64,000 nucleotides of DNA, from assembly GCF_910592395.1 (NCBI RefSeq), contig NC_088312.1:18049292-18113291 (forward strand), written 5' to 3'. Numbering within the stretch: position 1 is the first letter of the stretch; every line of letters begins with the position of its first letter. Made by a program: the position numbers and the translations under genes. Shown here one piece after another: positions 1 through 10,450 of the stretch. The stretch is from Lineus longissimus. Taxonomy: Eukaryota; Nemertea; Pilidiophora; Heteronemertea; Lineidae. The notes below the pieces were generated by a model. That model worked only from the letters and a program-made list of their open reading frames with translations. It was not told the DNA's origin and made no database searches.

Positions 1-338
1 CGTGTTGTCAAAATCAGAGGTTGAGAATAAGTCATGCTGTCTTTGAACGGTGCGAAAATGAAAAAAATGACCATGGCCGCGAAATACCTCAGCTTGACTT
101 TCATTTTGAAAAAATCTTAAAATACCCTGCGAAGTCACATCAAACACCCCTTGGTCCAAGACTAAGTTGAAGTGGGTAAAAAGCTAGTCTGCAAAGTGAG
201 ACATTCGATTCCGATGGCGGAAATATAGAGGTTTCTCTCTTTGGTCCATTTACTGAACACTTTGGCTGATTACAAAAGTCAGGTCATACTTTGGCTAAGC
301 TTTCGGAAAAGGCCAACCAAAATACTATATATTCAAAA
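1..338. other. No gene recognised at left edge
   Basis: No convincing coding region is visible. The stretch lies directly upstream of a retroelement integrase relic and may be the decayed continuation of the same element, but I could not match any conserved RNase H or reverse transcriptase motif in it. Confidence 0.3.
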
Positions 339-676
339 GGAGGCTACTTGTTCAAGGATAAGTTGTTATTCCATCCAGAGCTAGATGACTCAACCGGCTG
401 AATGATTGATCAGTTGATTGTTCCACAGTCTATGCAAGAAAATGTTCATGATATGGTTCATTCTATTCCTAAATCTAGTTATCTGGGTATGGGAAAGACT
501 CGTTTTCTTCTGTTGATGCATTTCTATTGGCCTGGCGTCTATGGTGCTAGTTACGGATTATTGCTCTTTGTGTCCCGAGTGTTAGAAAAGCTGTCGTTGA
601 TGATAAGTGACAGAGCGAATCTGATCAAAGTTCTGATCATTGAAAAGCCTTTCAGTAAGATTGCCATATATATCTA
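339..676 (+). pseudogene. LTR-retrotransposon integrase zinc-binding region, relic
   Basis: The frame reads GGYLFKDKLLFHPELDDSTG, then a stop codon at about 399-401, then LIVPQSM, a long helical stretch and LMHFYWPGVYG. This order (product loop, LIVP, H-containing segment, YWPG) is typical of the H2C2 zinc-binding N-terminus of Gypsy-type integrases. A CPEC-like pair of cysteines survives only in another frame near 570-590, so a frameshift is present. The tail ending in IEKPFSKIAIYI corresponds to the linker before the first catalytic Asp. No catalytic core follows. The family assignment is solid; which Gypsy lineage it came from is not clear. Confidence 0.65.
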
Positions 677-755
677 ACAAGTTCACCGAGAATGTTATTT
701 GCAAAGCATGATCAGAGAACTTTTTAGTAAAAAAGATTCAAGGTTTTGCACTGAC

Positions 756-941
756 CTGTCTGAAGTGTGCTTCATTTTCTGATGAGGCATCACTTTCCCC
801 ATAATCACCACTGGACGGTGAACGCACCTCATATTCAATAGTGAAAGGTGGGTTGTCATCATCATCCCAGTCAATAACAGGTAACTCGGCATCAGTGATG
901 ATGGTGTCACTAGAACTTCTCACCCAATTAGTTTCCTTGCT
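756..941 (-). CDS. Candidate internal exon of an unidentified gene (phase 0/0)
   Basis: On the minus strand this 186-nt, 62-codon open block is bounded by a pyrimidine-rich acceptor (CTTTCAG, bases 942-948) and a donor (CAG followed by GTCAGT, bases 755-750). It reads from SKETNWVRSSSD to SENEAHFRQ. It is acidic and Ser-rich (VIDWDDDDNPPF, SSGDYGESDASSE) with no recognisable domain, as in linkers of nuclear proteins. Both boundaries fall between codons, compatible with the other two minus-strand candidate exons at 20224-20378 and 7897-8043. Because the 7897-8043 exon ends in a stop, this exon would belong to an alternative transcript or to another gene running off the left edge. Splice-site based inference only. 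Confidence 0.4.
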
Positions 942-1249
942 CTGAAAGGTACAACAGGAGCAAAACTATTTTATTAGACAATTAGTTGCATCACTTATCT
1001 TGTCAAACACTTGGCACCTTTTTTTCAAACGGGTAGGTGATCTATGTAAATAATGTCCGAAATCATCTATTATCAAAATATTCGCCATTTGACGAAAAAT
1101 GGATGAATTTCACATTTCAATAACCATGGTTACGAAATAATTTTTCTGGTTATATTCATGGCACTGATTTTGACATTACCTCCTCCAGGGTTTGGAGGGT
1201 ATGGGATCATACATCCCACAAAAGTGAGGCATTTTCATTCAAACACCAG

Positions 1250-2330
1250 TGAGTAGGTCAAATCAAAAACCTGGGTATTATGGGATGTAGTCTCAATAGC
1301 AGTGTCCACAGCAAAAATTTCAGGATTTTAACTCGCATAATTCCTGAGATATAACCAAAAGTAGTTTTTCACATGAAGCGACTATTATGGGGGAAAAAGG
1401 AAGGAGACTAGCGGTAGAAATAAATTGGAGTCCTGTAGGTTCTGTTCACTTCTTCTAATTCAATAAACTTTCATGAAAGCTAATACATTGATAGTTACAA
1501 TTACAAATACAGATTGGAAGTCCAAATATGTGTGTTCCCAGGCTGGAGTCCAAGACCTGAATGACCATTATACAATCCTTGATTTACCATGAAAACTATA
1601 ACAACACGAAATCACCAAGGAGACATAATACAAACTTTGACAAATCAAACATGTTTCTGATTGAAAGACTTATACTAATTACACTTGCCAATCAAGCGTC
1701 TCCAACTTGTTTGAACATACTTGATTAATAAAACAATGACCTTATAGTGAAAGAGTTAAACCCTCAGTAACCATTGTTTTCAGAATTAGCTAACTAGTTT
1801 TGTGTTTTGACATGTTCGATATGTCAAATATTCACCTTAAACATTATGAGAAATGATACCTTGTAAATTTATACTTTTGATGAAAAGTGCACCATAAAAC
1901 GACCCTGGGGCCGAGCATAGTTCGAAAATCGCAAGGCACAATGGCACCATAAGTCCTTCAAACCAACCAGAGATGAAATGCCTAGCATTTATGGTTACGG
2001 AGATAGGCTTCAGAAACCAATTCAGTCATTTACGCTATTAGACCCCTATAACCTTGAAAAGTAGGTCAAATCAAACACGGGTATTATGTGATGTAGTCTC
2101 ATGAGCAGTGTCCACAGTCAAAATTTTTATGATTTTAGCTACCTTAATTCGTGCGATATAGCCGAAAGTAGTTTTTCACATGAAGCGCCCCCTGGGTCCG
2201 AGGGTAGTTCGAAAATCTTCAAAACTGCCAAAAGGCACAATGGCACCATAAGACCTTCAAACCCCGCATAGATGAAATGTCTAGCATCTATCGTTACAGA
2301 GACAGGCTCCGGAAATGAGTTCAACGACGG
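1250..2330. repeat. Two diverged copies of a GTAGGTCAAATCAAA-type repeat, one interrupted
   Basis: Segments 1253-1380 and 2061-2187 align over their length, from GTAGGTCAAATCAAA to TTTTTCACATGAAGCG. The follow-on segments 1897-2010 and 2188-2310 align as well (GTTCGAAAATC, GGCACAATGGCACCATAAG). The first copy is therefore split by about 515 bp at 1381-1896. This is the same family, by its GACCTTGAAAA-TAGGTCAAA core, as the arrays near 19, 21 and 26 kb. No coding capacity. Confidence 0.6.
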
Positions 2331-2391
2331 TGAAGGCCTCGACAATACCCCTCTAGCCTTTATGGGCCGAGGGGTTAAACCAGCCCAGTCG

Positions 2392-2525
2392 CCCCATGGT
2401 CACAACCATGGGGCAAGCAGTTTAGGCAGTCTGGACCTCAAATCCTTTGAAGTGCAGGTTGAGACAAACTAGCCGAGTAGATGCATTGTCACAACCTTGG
2501 GGCAAGCGGTAAAGGCAGTCTGGGC
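2392..2525. repeat. Short palindrome and 89-bp direct repeat
   Basis: Bases 2392-2413 form a perfect hairpin with a 9-bp stem, CCCCATGGT, a CACA loop and the complement. The segment CAACCATGGGGCAAGCAG..GGCAGTCTGG recurs 89 bp later (about 2492) with a few changes. Function unknown. Confidence 0.5.
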
Positions 2526-3040
2526 CTTTAAATCAAAACTACAAAACCTAGGTCATCGCGGCAACAGATTTAAGGTACGAATCGCGCAATACACGAGGCG
2601 ACTATCGGTTTCTGACCGGTTCCTAACCGGTCCGTAACTGCCAAAACCGATACATAGTTCTGGACCTGGCTGTAGCATCAGTAAACATATTCTGTGGTCT
2701 TCGGCGACCATGTTGGCAGCCTGCTTGAATTGGATAACGAGATTGTTTTTATACAGATGCTGGTGTCAATAGATAAATAGCTGCTTAAAACAAAGGGTTA
2801 TATTTGGCCAATTAGCTTAAATACGGTGCGAGAAGGGGTCTGCTCTATTCTGTAAATATATCATTTGGCGGCCATTTTGCAGCCATATTGAATTGGACGA
2901 TAACAAAACTGTTTTTCTATACTGGTGTCAATATATAGAACAGGTCTGGACAACATTTGAAATAGTGTCCTGTAAGCCATAAATAGCCGGCCATTATTAT
3001 ACCAATGGATGACACAGTCCTTGCCCTCAAAATTTTGCAG
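2526..3040. other. No gene seen
   Basis: AT-rich sequence without a supported coding exon. The phrases GGCGGCCATTTTGCAGCC and GGCGACCATGTTGGCAGCC suggest an internally repeated old element, but boundaries are not clear. Confidence 0.3.
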
Positions 3041-3196
3041 GTGAGCAAAAAAGTGCTCACCTTAATTTTCTCTTGGCTTACTAGGTGAGCTCTTTTTAAT
3101 GCCGTAAGGACTATGGTCTGAAGAGTGTACAACATCATGCATATATCCTTGAATTTTAAAGTTTGATACACTCTTCAGACTGACCATAGTCCTTAC
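3041..3196. repeat. Two adjacent hairpin-forming inverted repeats
   Basis: The first, 3041-3062, reads AGGTGAGC, an 8-nt spacer and GCTCACCT. The second pairs GTAAGGACTATGGTCTGAAG (from 3104, continuing to 3129) with its complement at 3167-3196, with a 2-nt asymmetry and about 37 bp of loop. The GGTGAGCA / TGCTCACC motif also marks the ends of GACCTTGA-type repeat units elsewhere in the window, so this may be a collapsed miniature element. Confidence 0.6.
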
Positions 3197-3519
3197 AACA
3201 TAGTCCTTATCATGTTCAATGAATGAAGTGGTCCAGGGACCATGTGCTCACCTCAGGTAATGTAATGCATGTCATTTGCAGTGAATATGGGGAGAACAGT
3301 TTCAGGCAAGTTTCACCAGTTTTGATTCCATTGAATAAAATTATTCTTCTCAGCTCAATGGCACAAAAGAAAATTACCCGTACCATCTGAGTATAGCATT
3401 TTGGTTATAAAGTTGACTGAATTTCAGAGAAATTGAAGAGTGCACATGTCACATGGAAATTGGTTGACATTGGTTCAACAGTTTAGGAGTACTAGGACTT
3501 TGTTGGATTTTCAAGGGTT

Positions 3520-3666
3520 TATGCCTGTTTCACCTATTCCTGTTTCGCATATTCCTGTTCCGCCTATTCCTGTTTCGCCTATTCCTGTTTGGCCTATTTC
3601 CTGTTTGGCCTATTTCCCGTTTCGCCTATTCCTGTTTCGCCTACTTCCTGTTTTGCCTACTTTCCA
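3520..3666 (+). repeat. 15-bp minisatellite (CCTATTCCTGTTTCG)n
   Basis: About nine to ten diverged 15-bp units, CCTATTCCTGTTTCG and variants, lie in tandem. Since 15 is a multiple of three, one frame stays open as a VSPIP repeat, but no splice sites, conserved flanks or known domain support coding. Confidence 0.75.
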
Positions 3667-3739
3667 GTACCCCTACAATAAATCGACTCTCCCTGGGGGA
3701 ACCTTAGGGATGCATGTCCATTTTATGGGGAAAATTTGA

Positions 3740-5017
3740 GGGGACAATTGGATGATGTTAACGATGTGATGACAATTTGACTAATCAAATGCCATCAACT
3801 TTGTTAACAAACCATGCCATGACCGTTTTGAAAGAGTAACCTTGAAAGCGGGGACAGTCCGGGAAGTTATTTGACCATACGACCATCTGACACACAGTAA
3901 AAACTAGTAATAGATTAAGTAGAGTAAAACAGTCGCTTATTTAATAAAAACAGGAATTCATGACTTTTTGATAAAAATACATAATACTGTACATTTTCAT
4001 AATTATTTGATCAAAATCAGCTGTAAAACCCATGTCATAGTAAAGAACAATGTAGCTATAGGTATTCTTTCTATTACAAAGCCAGTTACTGACTAAGACA
4101 AAAGAAAGAATCCACAATATAAAATGCAGGCCTAAGAAACCTTTCTCAAATCAAATTTTTGGGGGTAGGATAGAGGGTCCCTAGATGGACACTACCAGAA
4201 AATACGGTCAAGTAGGCCTTATGTGTTCATGAGACATGAATGGAGAGTTGTTTCATTAGCGCCATTTGCCCAGAAAGGGTTAATAAAGGCACAAATTTAC
4301 TGACATTTGGAAATCCTGTAGTATTACTTAATTTCATTCCGCTCAATATTCATCAAATGCTACTAAAATAATGATACGGAACTCAATCCACACATGAAAG
4401 GTCAGTACATAAAACCATATCAAATTTCATTTTCCACCATCAAACGCAAAGAAAAAAACCATGCTCTCCGAGCTACGGCGCTCTCCACCAATCACAATTA
4501 ACTAGTAATTTATGTAGCAATATTTGGCGATCTCCCATTGAAGCCCAACCTGTAATTTTCCATTGGTGAAATTTGGAACTAAATGCAGGACCGCGTGCGT
4601 AGCATCATTTGGTGCGAACTTGTGTTACAAACATTGGCGGTATGGCCAAGTCGACGATCGTGGCGGCTGGGTTTTTTTTCCGTGTGTTTTTTTTTTTTTA
4701 GCGTAGTGGCAATACTTTGTGTATTATATACTTGGACGGAGATGATAGCCGGTGGAATGGCTAATCAGGGAAAACACTGGACATGTGCTAGAAGATCGTC
4801 ATCCCGAAAGTGCCAAAATTGAACGATGTTTATTGCTAGATGCGCATTTTTTGTGCCCCACGTTTTGAATTTAGGTGCGTTATGGTGCGGGTGCGCAAAT
4901 GCATGCCTTAAAAGACAAGGCCTGATGACACTTAAATAAATATACGATGATTATAATGACAATAATGATAATATAGACCGTAGACCCCTTAAATCTAAGT
5001 TTATACACCAGGGCCGA
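3740..5017. other. No gene seen; 5' flank of Harbinger-1
   Basis: Mostly AT-rich sequence. Short ORFs (for example 4583-4822, which runs through a T-tract) lack domains and exon signals. CCAAT-type motifs near 4490 and 4560 could be promoter-like but are unremarkable. Confidence 0.3.
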
Positions 5018-5037
5018 CCGCATAGAAACTCCGATAG
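5018..5037 (+). repeat. Left terminal inverted repeat of Harbinger-1
   Basis: Twenty bases, CCGCATAGAAACTCCGATAG, identical to the complement of 11849-11868. The inner CTAACAGGGC block is also shared with the right end. Confidence 0.75.
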
Positions 5038-5270
5038 TGAAGTCGTGTTAGTTGTCCTAACAGGGCCTGACAGCATATACGGTAACAGCGCCAAAATAAT
5101 GACCACATAGAAACCACATAGAGACCATTTGCCGGGCCCAAGGTTGATGTCCAGTACCATAAGATATATTGTTGCGCTTTTATGTCTGTTTATTTCGGTG
5201 TGCATGGGGTTCAAACACGCGCCTTTTTCGCAGTAGTTGTTGCATGTGTCTCGCGGTAGGACCGTCAAAC

Positions 5271-8200
5271 ATGTCCGAGACAAAACGTACAAGGGCTCCC
5301 GATTATTCGGCGGAGGAAAAGCGGGTAATTACCCGCTTGTTTTGTAAGCACAACAACATCCTGACAGCAAAACATTCGTCAACAATTTCGCAAAAGGATA
5401 AAACAGTGATTTTCGCGGATATTCTTCATCAAGTTAATGCTGTGGGTGTCACCAAACGCAGTCTAGACGGCATCAAGGACAGGTGGCAAGCGATCAAAAG
5501 AGAAGTGAAAGCAAAAGTTGCTGCGTATCTTCGCAACAGACTTAAAGAAGCCGTGAAGACAGGTGGTGGCGAAAACCCGTACGCAGATGATGACGATCCT
5601 GAAAGCATCCTCAACGAGTATGAGAAGCTGGTTTACGCTATTCTCCCCCCAAAGCAAGTTGCAGGTGGGTTTTGTATTGCTTGCATTGTTTTAATGTTCT
5701 ATAGTTTTTCTCAAAATAAACATTATATGAAATTATGCGCGGGAGATCGAGAAGCATGTCATATGCATAATATAGGCTCCATCAATGCGCGCGACAACAC
5801 AGGGTGATTTAAAACAAGAGGCCCAAGGGCCTGGCGCTCAGCTGAGTTGTTGCTGCGTTGTTCGTATATATTACATTACTCGTCAAACTCTACTAAACTA
5901 AGGACTCAAAGCCTAAGGATATTAGCTTCTGGATGTGTAACAGTGAATTGCGGTAGACTGGCGCAATCTACTTCAAGCAAGCTCCACCCTTGCAATGTGT
6001 GCGCAAACAGATAACCTAACCTATATTGGATCATCAATTCTACACACAGCAACATGATTCATCCTCAGCTGTTACCATGATGATGATGATGATGATCCTT
6101 TTCGCAAATTGGTCGTCTTCTGTCTTTCTTCCATACTTCAGTGCCACCGGATGTAGTCTGCCCTTGTGGAGGGATCCTTTCAGCACCGGGACACAAGAAT
6201 CCATGCGAATTGAATCACATGGAGAGACTAGCCCAATCACCCGCTTTTGGCTGGGTAGAAATGGGTAAATCTCGCAGACTGGACCTTAAACTCTACTGCC
6301 GACGTGTGAGGCCTGTCTGACAGATGAGTAAGTGGGGTCCACCTAATGCAGAAGGCACCAGTTTCCCTAACTAAAAGGGTAACATTAACAAAATGCTCTA
6401 CCCAACTCTATTATTGCCTAAAGGCCTGTGTACACTAGTAAAATATTAGCAACATTTTTACATTTCCAGTTGCAACAAATGTTGCAAAAATGTTGCGTGG
6501 TGTGTACAGAGCAAAACGCGTCTTACAACATGTTGTAAAATTGTTGCAAATTAAATGCAATGCAATTCTTTGTTGCATGTTGTAAAAATATTGCAAACTC
6601 TTCAGCCAATCAGAAATAGGATTTGCGTCATGTGATCTACCGGAGTTCATGTGACTTGAACAAGAAGCAGGTATAGCAACTCTCAAGTGAGTGTCTTGCT
6701 TCGTAGGGTGATGAAACCTTTCTAGAAGTTTTTGTATGACAGCTTGTCAGTCAGCCGCAACTCCTTCAGGCTGCGTATCCATAGGCTGTTCCGTGCCCTG
6801 CACAACATTCCCTTTTTACCGCCTGGCGCGCCACACGGACAATGAACCTTCGTTGGTGTTATTGATCGTTCCCATAGGTTATGCCGTGTCACATTGCGGG
6901 CATATATGCACTGTGGATTGGGAATATAGGCCCATATTGGGATTGAACATGTCCATTCTTTTGCGAGTGAACAACACGGAAGCAATGTCTGAGGCGAAAT
7001 TAATTCAAGAGGTTCATCAACGGGAACTACTCTGGGACCCCGAAACTGATGATTATCATAACAAGCACAAACCTGTTATTTGTTGCTTAAAAGTCAGGTT
7101 TTATATACATGTACATGTCAATTTGATGTTGCAAGTGAAAATACAAGTTACTTGTATTTTCATTTTCAATATTCATAAGAAATTGTCTTCTGAAATAATG
7201 ACAGCGTGTGGATAAACGCGATTGACCGCTGCGAAATGAGGACTACAAAGGCCTACATGACCAAAAAGGAATATCCAATGGAGACGCAGGGCATAGTGCC
7301 AGGTCACAAGGCTGTTACGCCATAACGCCACACTACACAAGGGCATACCCTATGGATACGCGGCCTTAACAGGCAGTGGTATGCCCCATCATCCACCCTC
7401 ATTTTGATCCAGGGCCTGGTCCATATTCTCTTTGGTTATTTTGCCGCCTCTTCCGTCTCTCAACAATGACAGCTAAAATTGCTGCAGAAGCACTCAAAAC
7501 ACATCTTCTCTCCTTGGAATCATCCATTTTCCCTCCAAAATACCTATTTCCCTTTGTTCCCACTAAAAAGTTTGCAACAATTTACCAACATGTTGTAAAA
7601 ATGTTGCTAATTTGTTGCAATTTTGTTGCTAGTGAACACAGGGCCTTGAAGAGCTTGTTGCAAAATTGTTGTAAAAATGTCGGTAAAATGTTGCTAATAT
7701 TTTACTAGTGTACACCCTGCTTAAGTCAAGTGAAACTCTTAACAAACCTTAGCTGCCACCATTGAAATGTCGATAATAATGATAGCAAGTGAAAACTTTA
7801 AACAGATAGACTTGACTTTTTTAACCAACTGCCACATGCGGTTTTCTTTATTTAGTAAATTTTGAGGTAAGTATTACAGAATGAAATACTTGAATACTAG
7901 AATTGCCTGGCTCTTCTGATGATTGCACTGGTGAACACCGAAGTCGATGGGATGTGCAAAGTCATAGCTCGATCCTCTCTCTTGGTCATCTTTGAGATGT
8001 GGTCACCAAATATGTTCAAATGCAGCTGCAGATCATTCCTGTCCTGCAAAACATGATGAGGAGATAACATTTTAATTTTGATCGAATAGGTAAGCTAGCC
8101 AAGTTTTATATCAAATACAAGGCCAACAACAACTGATAAGGCGCTAGGAAGTTCATTGATATGATTGGGAATACATTGTGATAAGAGTGATGAATCGGCC

Positions 8201-9061
8201 CCGTTTGAAGCATTGTGCTATGTACAGTGTGCAAGTGTCAGTGTGTATCCGCTATCGTATTTATTGTTTGTTGACATTTCAAATCGCTGGAGTCGATCCT
8301 CAATTACACTGTTTATGTACATTGGCAACCTTACCCGATGATATCAGAACGATGTTTATTATTGTCTTGTTTATTCACATTAGTTCTGCTATGTGACAAG
8401 AGTTATTTGTTGAGAAATCCATGATTTAAAGCCGGACTTTGACATCGTTTCTCAGACCAACCAAGCTGCATTTCGCAGATCGTTTTTCAACGATCGTCGA
8501 CGAACTATTTCAAATTAATCACATCCAATTAAACAATCCAAGCCTTCCCTAATGTCATCAACATGCAATAACACAAGCAGCCAAATATTATCGCCTATGA
8601 AATTGTGAATTTAATGAGAACTTACCCCTGAATTGACAGAACGCGATCTATTCCATAGCATGGTCTCCTTACGTCTGAACTGCGCAGACTCGAGACGTGA
8701 CGTTCGCTGCACGTGTGATTGGACGTGGGATAACTCGCGCGAAATTTAAAATGCTCTTCTTGGAGGGTGCTCACTAAATTGCGCCAGTAACACCACCTGG
8801 TGAGAAATTCATGAACTACGCCTATTGATAATGAAAGAGAAAGCTTTGCTCTATAAAATTAGATTTGATTCATGATCCCCAACTGAGAAATCAGCTGCTG
8901 GAAAAGTTTTTGGAAAATTTCGCTCGGTGCCACCTAGTGGCCAAACCGCTCATCCTGCCGGACCCACATTTGGTCTATTCAGGAGTCCTGAAGGGTCTCA
9001 ACGCCTCAGAGGGAAAATCTATCGCCTATCCGCCATAGTTTTGAAACGTGCCTGTTTAACG

Positions 9062-9092
<31 letters not shown>

Positions 9093-9991
9093 GGACACTC
9101 ATTCTACCATTTACTCATATGAATAGCTCAGCTTTTCAGCTGAGCTAAAAACGAACCGTGAAAGCAGATATGTGACATTGGTAGCATTGAAAAGAGTAGA
9201 CCAATACATTTCGGATGATGTATATCTTATAATTTTATCGTCAGCAGTTTTCAACATATTAACCCTTGGATCTGGGTTTCGTTTTTTTTTAATCACACTG
9301 TAGATTAAATATTTCAATATTTTTATGAAATGAATAAAAGATAGGGCCTTTTAGTGAAAATGAAGCGTGTTTCAAAGTTGATATCCCAAGCTGTTACCTG
9401 AACCTCATAAGATTTTAATATAAAAACTTATTTTCTGTTTTAACCGTCCCACATTTTGTTTCAGGAATTGAAGGAGGATTCGCTACTGATGAGATTGGCT
9501 GCAACCAAGAGAAGTTTGGTTCAGCCTCGACGTCGTCAGCGCACTTGGGTGATGATGACGGGAGTGATTTTCATGACGACGACGATGATGATGTGGATCC
9601 TGGGCACTCACTTTCATCATCTCCTGCAGGCAACGAAGGAACGCGGGCTTCCAGTACCTCATCCTTGAAATCTCAGCGAGAATCACGCAGTATGAATTGG
9701 CGGGAGATCCATAAAAGTCGCAAGGAACATGGGCCTTCAAAACCTACAGTCACTGCTAGCGAGTACTTCGAGGAAATGTTGAAAATTGAGGAAAAGAAAT
9801 TGAAACTGAAGAGAAAGTTTTTCGAATTGAAGGAATCATATTACAAGGATAAGTTAGCTATTTTGAGGTCGGAAAAAAAGACTCGGCCAACAACATCTTC
9901 TGCCTCACAAGGTACCCCAAATACAACGGAATATCATACGTTGCAGCCTGCTCCATTGTGGCAACCTTATCACTCTTTTGAAAACAACTAA
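5271..9991 (+). CDS. Harbinger Myb/SANT-like DNA-binding protein, exons 5271-5664 and 9465-9991
   Basis: Two exons give about 306 residues. Exon 1 starts at the ATG of MSETKRTRAPDYSAEEKR and ends CAG|GTGGGT. Exon 2 follows a TTTCAG acceptor. The junction splits a codon 1/2 and both sides stay open. Residues about 10-110 form a trihelical Myb/SANT-like domain (ITRLFCKHNNIL, then IKDRWQAIKREVKAK). Exon 2 has an acidic run (9548-9600, mostly Asp) and a basic coiled coil around EEKKLKLKRKFFELKESYYK. In the Harbinger family this second protein helps import the transposase into the nucleus and bind the element ends. The start was chosen because residues upstream of 5271 do not resemble the family. 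Intact; a polyA signal lies at 10039. Confidence 0.75.
6422..7721. mobile_element. Harbinger-type non-autonomous element (1.3 kb) with TAA target duplication
   Basis: The 37-bp inverted termini agree at nearly all positions after the first few bases, sharing GTGTACACTAGTAAAATATT followed by AGCAACATTTT. They are flanked by TAA at 6419-6421 and 7722-7724, the TWA-type 3-bp duplication of PIF/Harbinger elements. Subterminal regions (6465-6600 and 7565-7700) are full of TTGCAAAA-TGTTGC motifs in both orientations, probable transposase-binding sites. It lies inside the Harbinger-1 intron, so it inserted later. Confidence 0.75.
6984..7072 (+). pseudogene. MADF-domain exon fragment carried in the MITE
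   Basis: The frame MSEAKLIQEVHQRELLWDPE followed by TDDYHNKHKP matches the first half of a MADF (Myb/SANT-like) domain, where an LI-x-x-V start, W/LYDP and a Y..K segment are typical. The conserved second half with the AW-x-x-I helix is absent and the sequence becomes low-complexity after 7075. It is best read as a remnant of the DNA-binding protein gene of the autonomous parent of this Harbinger-type element. A weak GT lies at 7072-7075 but no following exon was found inside the element. Confidence 0.5.
7848..7853 (-). terminator. Polyadenylation signal AATAAA
   Basis: On the minus strand AATAAA lies 44 bp beyond the stop codon at 7897-7899, as expected for the 3' UTR of the candidate terminal exon 7897-8043. 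Confidence 0.4.
7897..8043 (-). CDS. Candidate terminal exon (BESS-like C-terminus), unidentified gene
   Basis: On the minus strand TTTTGCAG is followed by 48 open codons, from DRNDLQLHLNIFGDHISKMT to SAIIRRARQF, then TAG. An AATAAA follows 44 bp later. The helical pattern (F-G-x-H-I, K-x-T-K-R-E-D-R) is reminiscent of the short C-terminal BESS motif of MADF-family nuclear proteins, but the similarity is weak and I do not assign a function. It starts in phase 0, matching the phase-0 end of the candidate exon 20224-20378. Alternatively it could be part of a repeat, since it lies in a repeat-filled intron of Harbinger-1 on the other strand. Confidence 0.4.
   Translation of the reverse strand, partial: DRNDLQLHLNIFGDHISKMTKREDRAMTLHIPSTSVFTSAIIRRARQF
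8626..8661 (-). CDS. Possible short first coding exon (12 codons)
   Basis: On the minus strand an ATG at 8661-8659 opens 12 codons (MLWNRSRSVNSG) ending at an excellent donor, GGG|GTAAGT. The stretch just upstream (8670-8760) is locally CpG-rich with CACGTG-like and TCGCGCGA-like motifs, suggestive of a promoter. The phase fits the 7897-8043 exon. Short and without homology support. Confidence 0.2.
9061..9094. repeat. (ACAG)n microsatellite
   Basis: About eight ACAG units ending in ACGGAC, typical of the tail of the AAGAGGCCC-type repeat. Confidence 0.85.
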
Positions 9992-10038
9992 AATGACGGC
10001 TGTTCAGAGGATTAAGATGAACTGCATCATGTGTGGGG

Positions 10039-10044
10039 AATAAA
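10039..10044 (+). terminator. Polyadenylation signal AATAAA for the Myb/SANT gene
   Basis: AATAAA lies 48 bp after the TAA of the Harbinger-1 Myb/SANT gene. Confidence 0.45.
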
Positions 10045-10450
10045 TGAATAACGACTAACACATAGTTACACAGGTGTGGTTCTGACGTGTGCATTTTATT
10101 TTAATTCTTATTGAACGGTATCGCCAATTGTTGGGAACGAAAAATAATTTAAAGCCTTACTGCATTGAATGTCAAAAATTTATTATCACATCTGTCGTGA
10201 CATAATCCGGAAAACCTCAATCGGAGGTATGCAGACAAATTCTGTATTGTGGCCCTTGTACACTTTCTTTTACAGCGTCATTGCTACAAAAAGTAAATCA
10301 CCCGAGCTAAAATTAATTGCGTGTTTGTTTTGATCTTTTTGTTATCTGTCAGCAAGAATTTGTCAAAATTTATTTCATTATTTCAGTTTTCAATGTGTAA
10401 TGTCAGGTACAATCAATAAATTCTCACACAGTTTTAAAAATTATTTCAAA

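Larger units (their letters stand above)
5813..9151 (+). repeat. Dispersed repeat opening with AACAAGAGGCCCAAGGGCC, much expanded by insertions
   Basis: The start at 5813 (AACAAGAGGCCCAAGGGCC, then GCTCAGCTGAG) is the same as at 23211. The end carries an (ACAG)n microsatellite (9061-9094) and CAGCTGAGCTAAAAAC, resembling the end near 24870. It sits in the intron of the Harbinger-1 Myb/SANT gene and encloses the 6422-7721 MITE. Because the interiors of the two copies differ, the joining of start and end into one element is tentative. Confidence 0.45.

Noticed and set aside
4583-4822. 79-codon ORF with a Phe-rich hydrophobic segment
   Set aside because: The hydrophobic run is a T-tract, with no splice signals or family resemblance.
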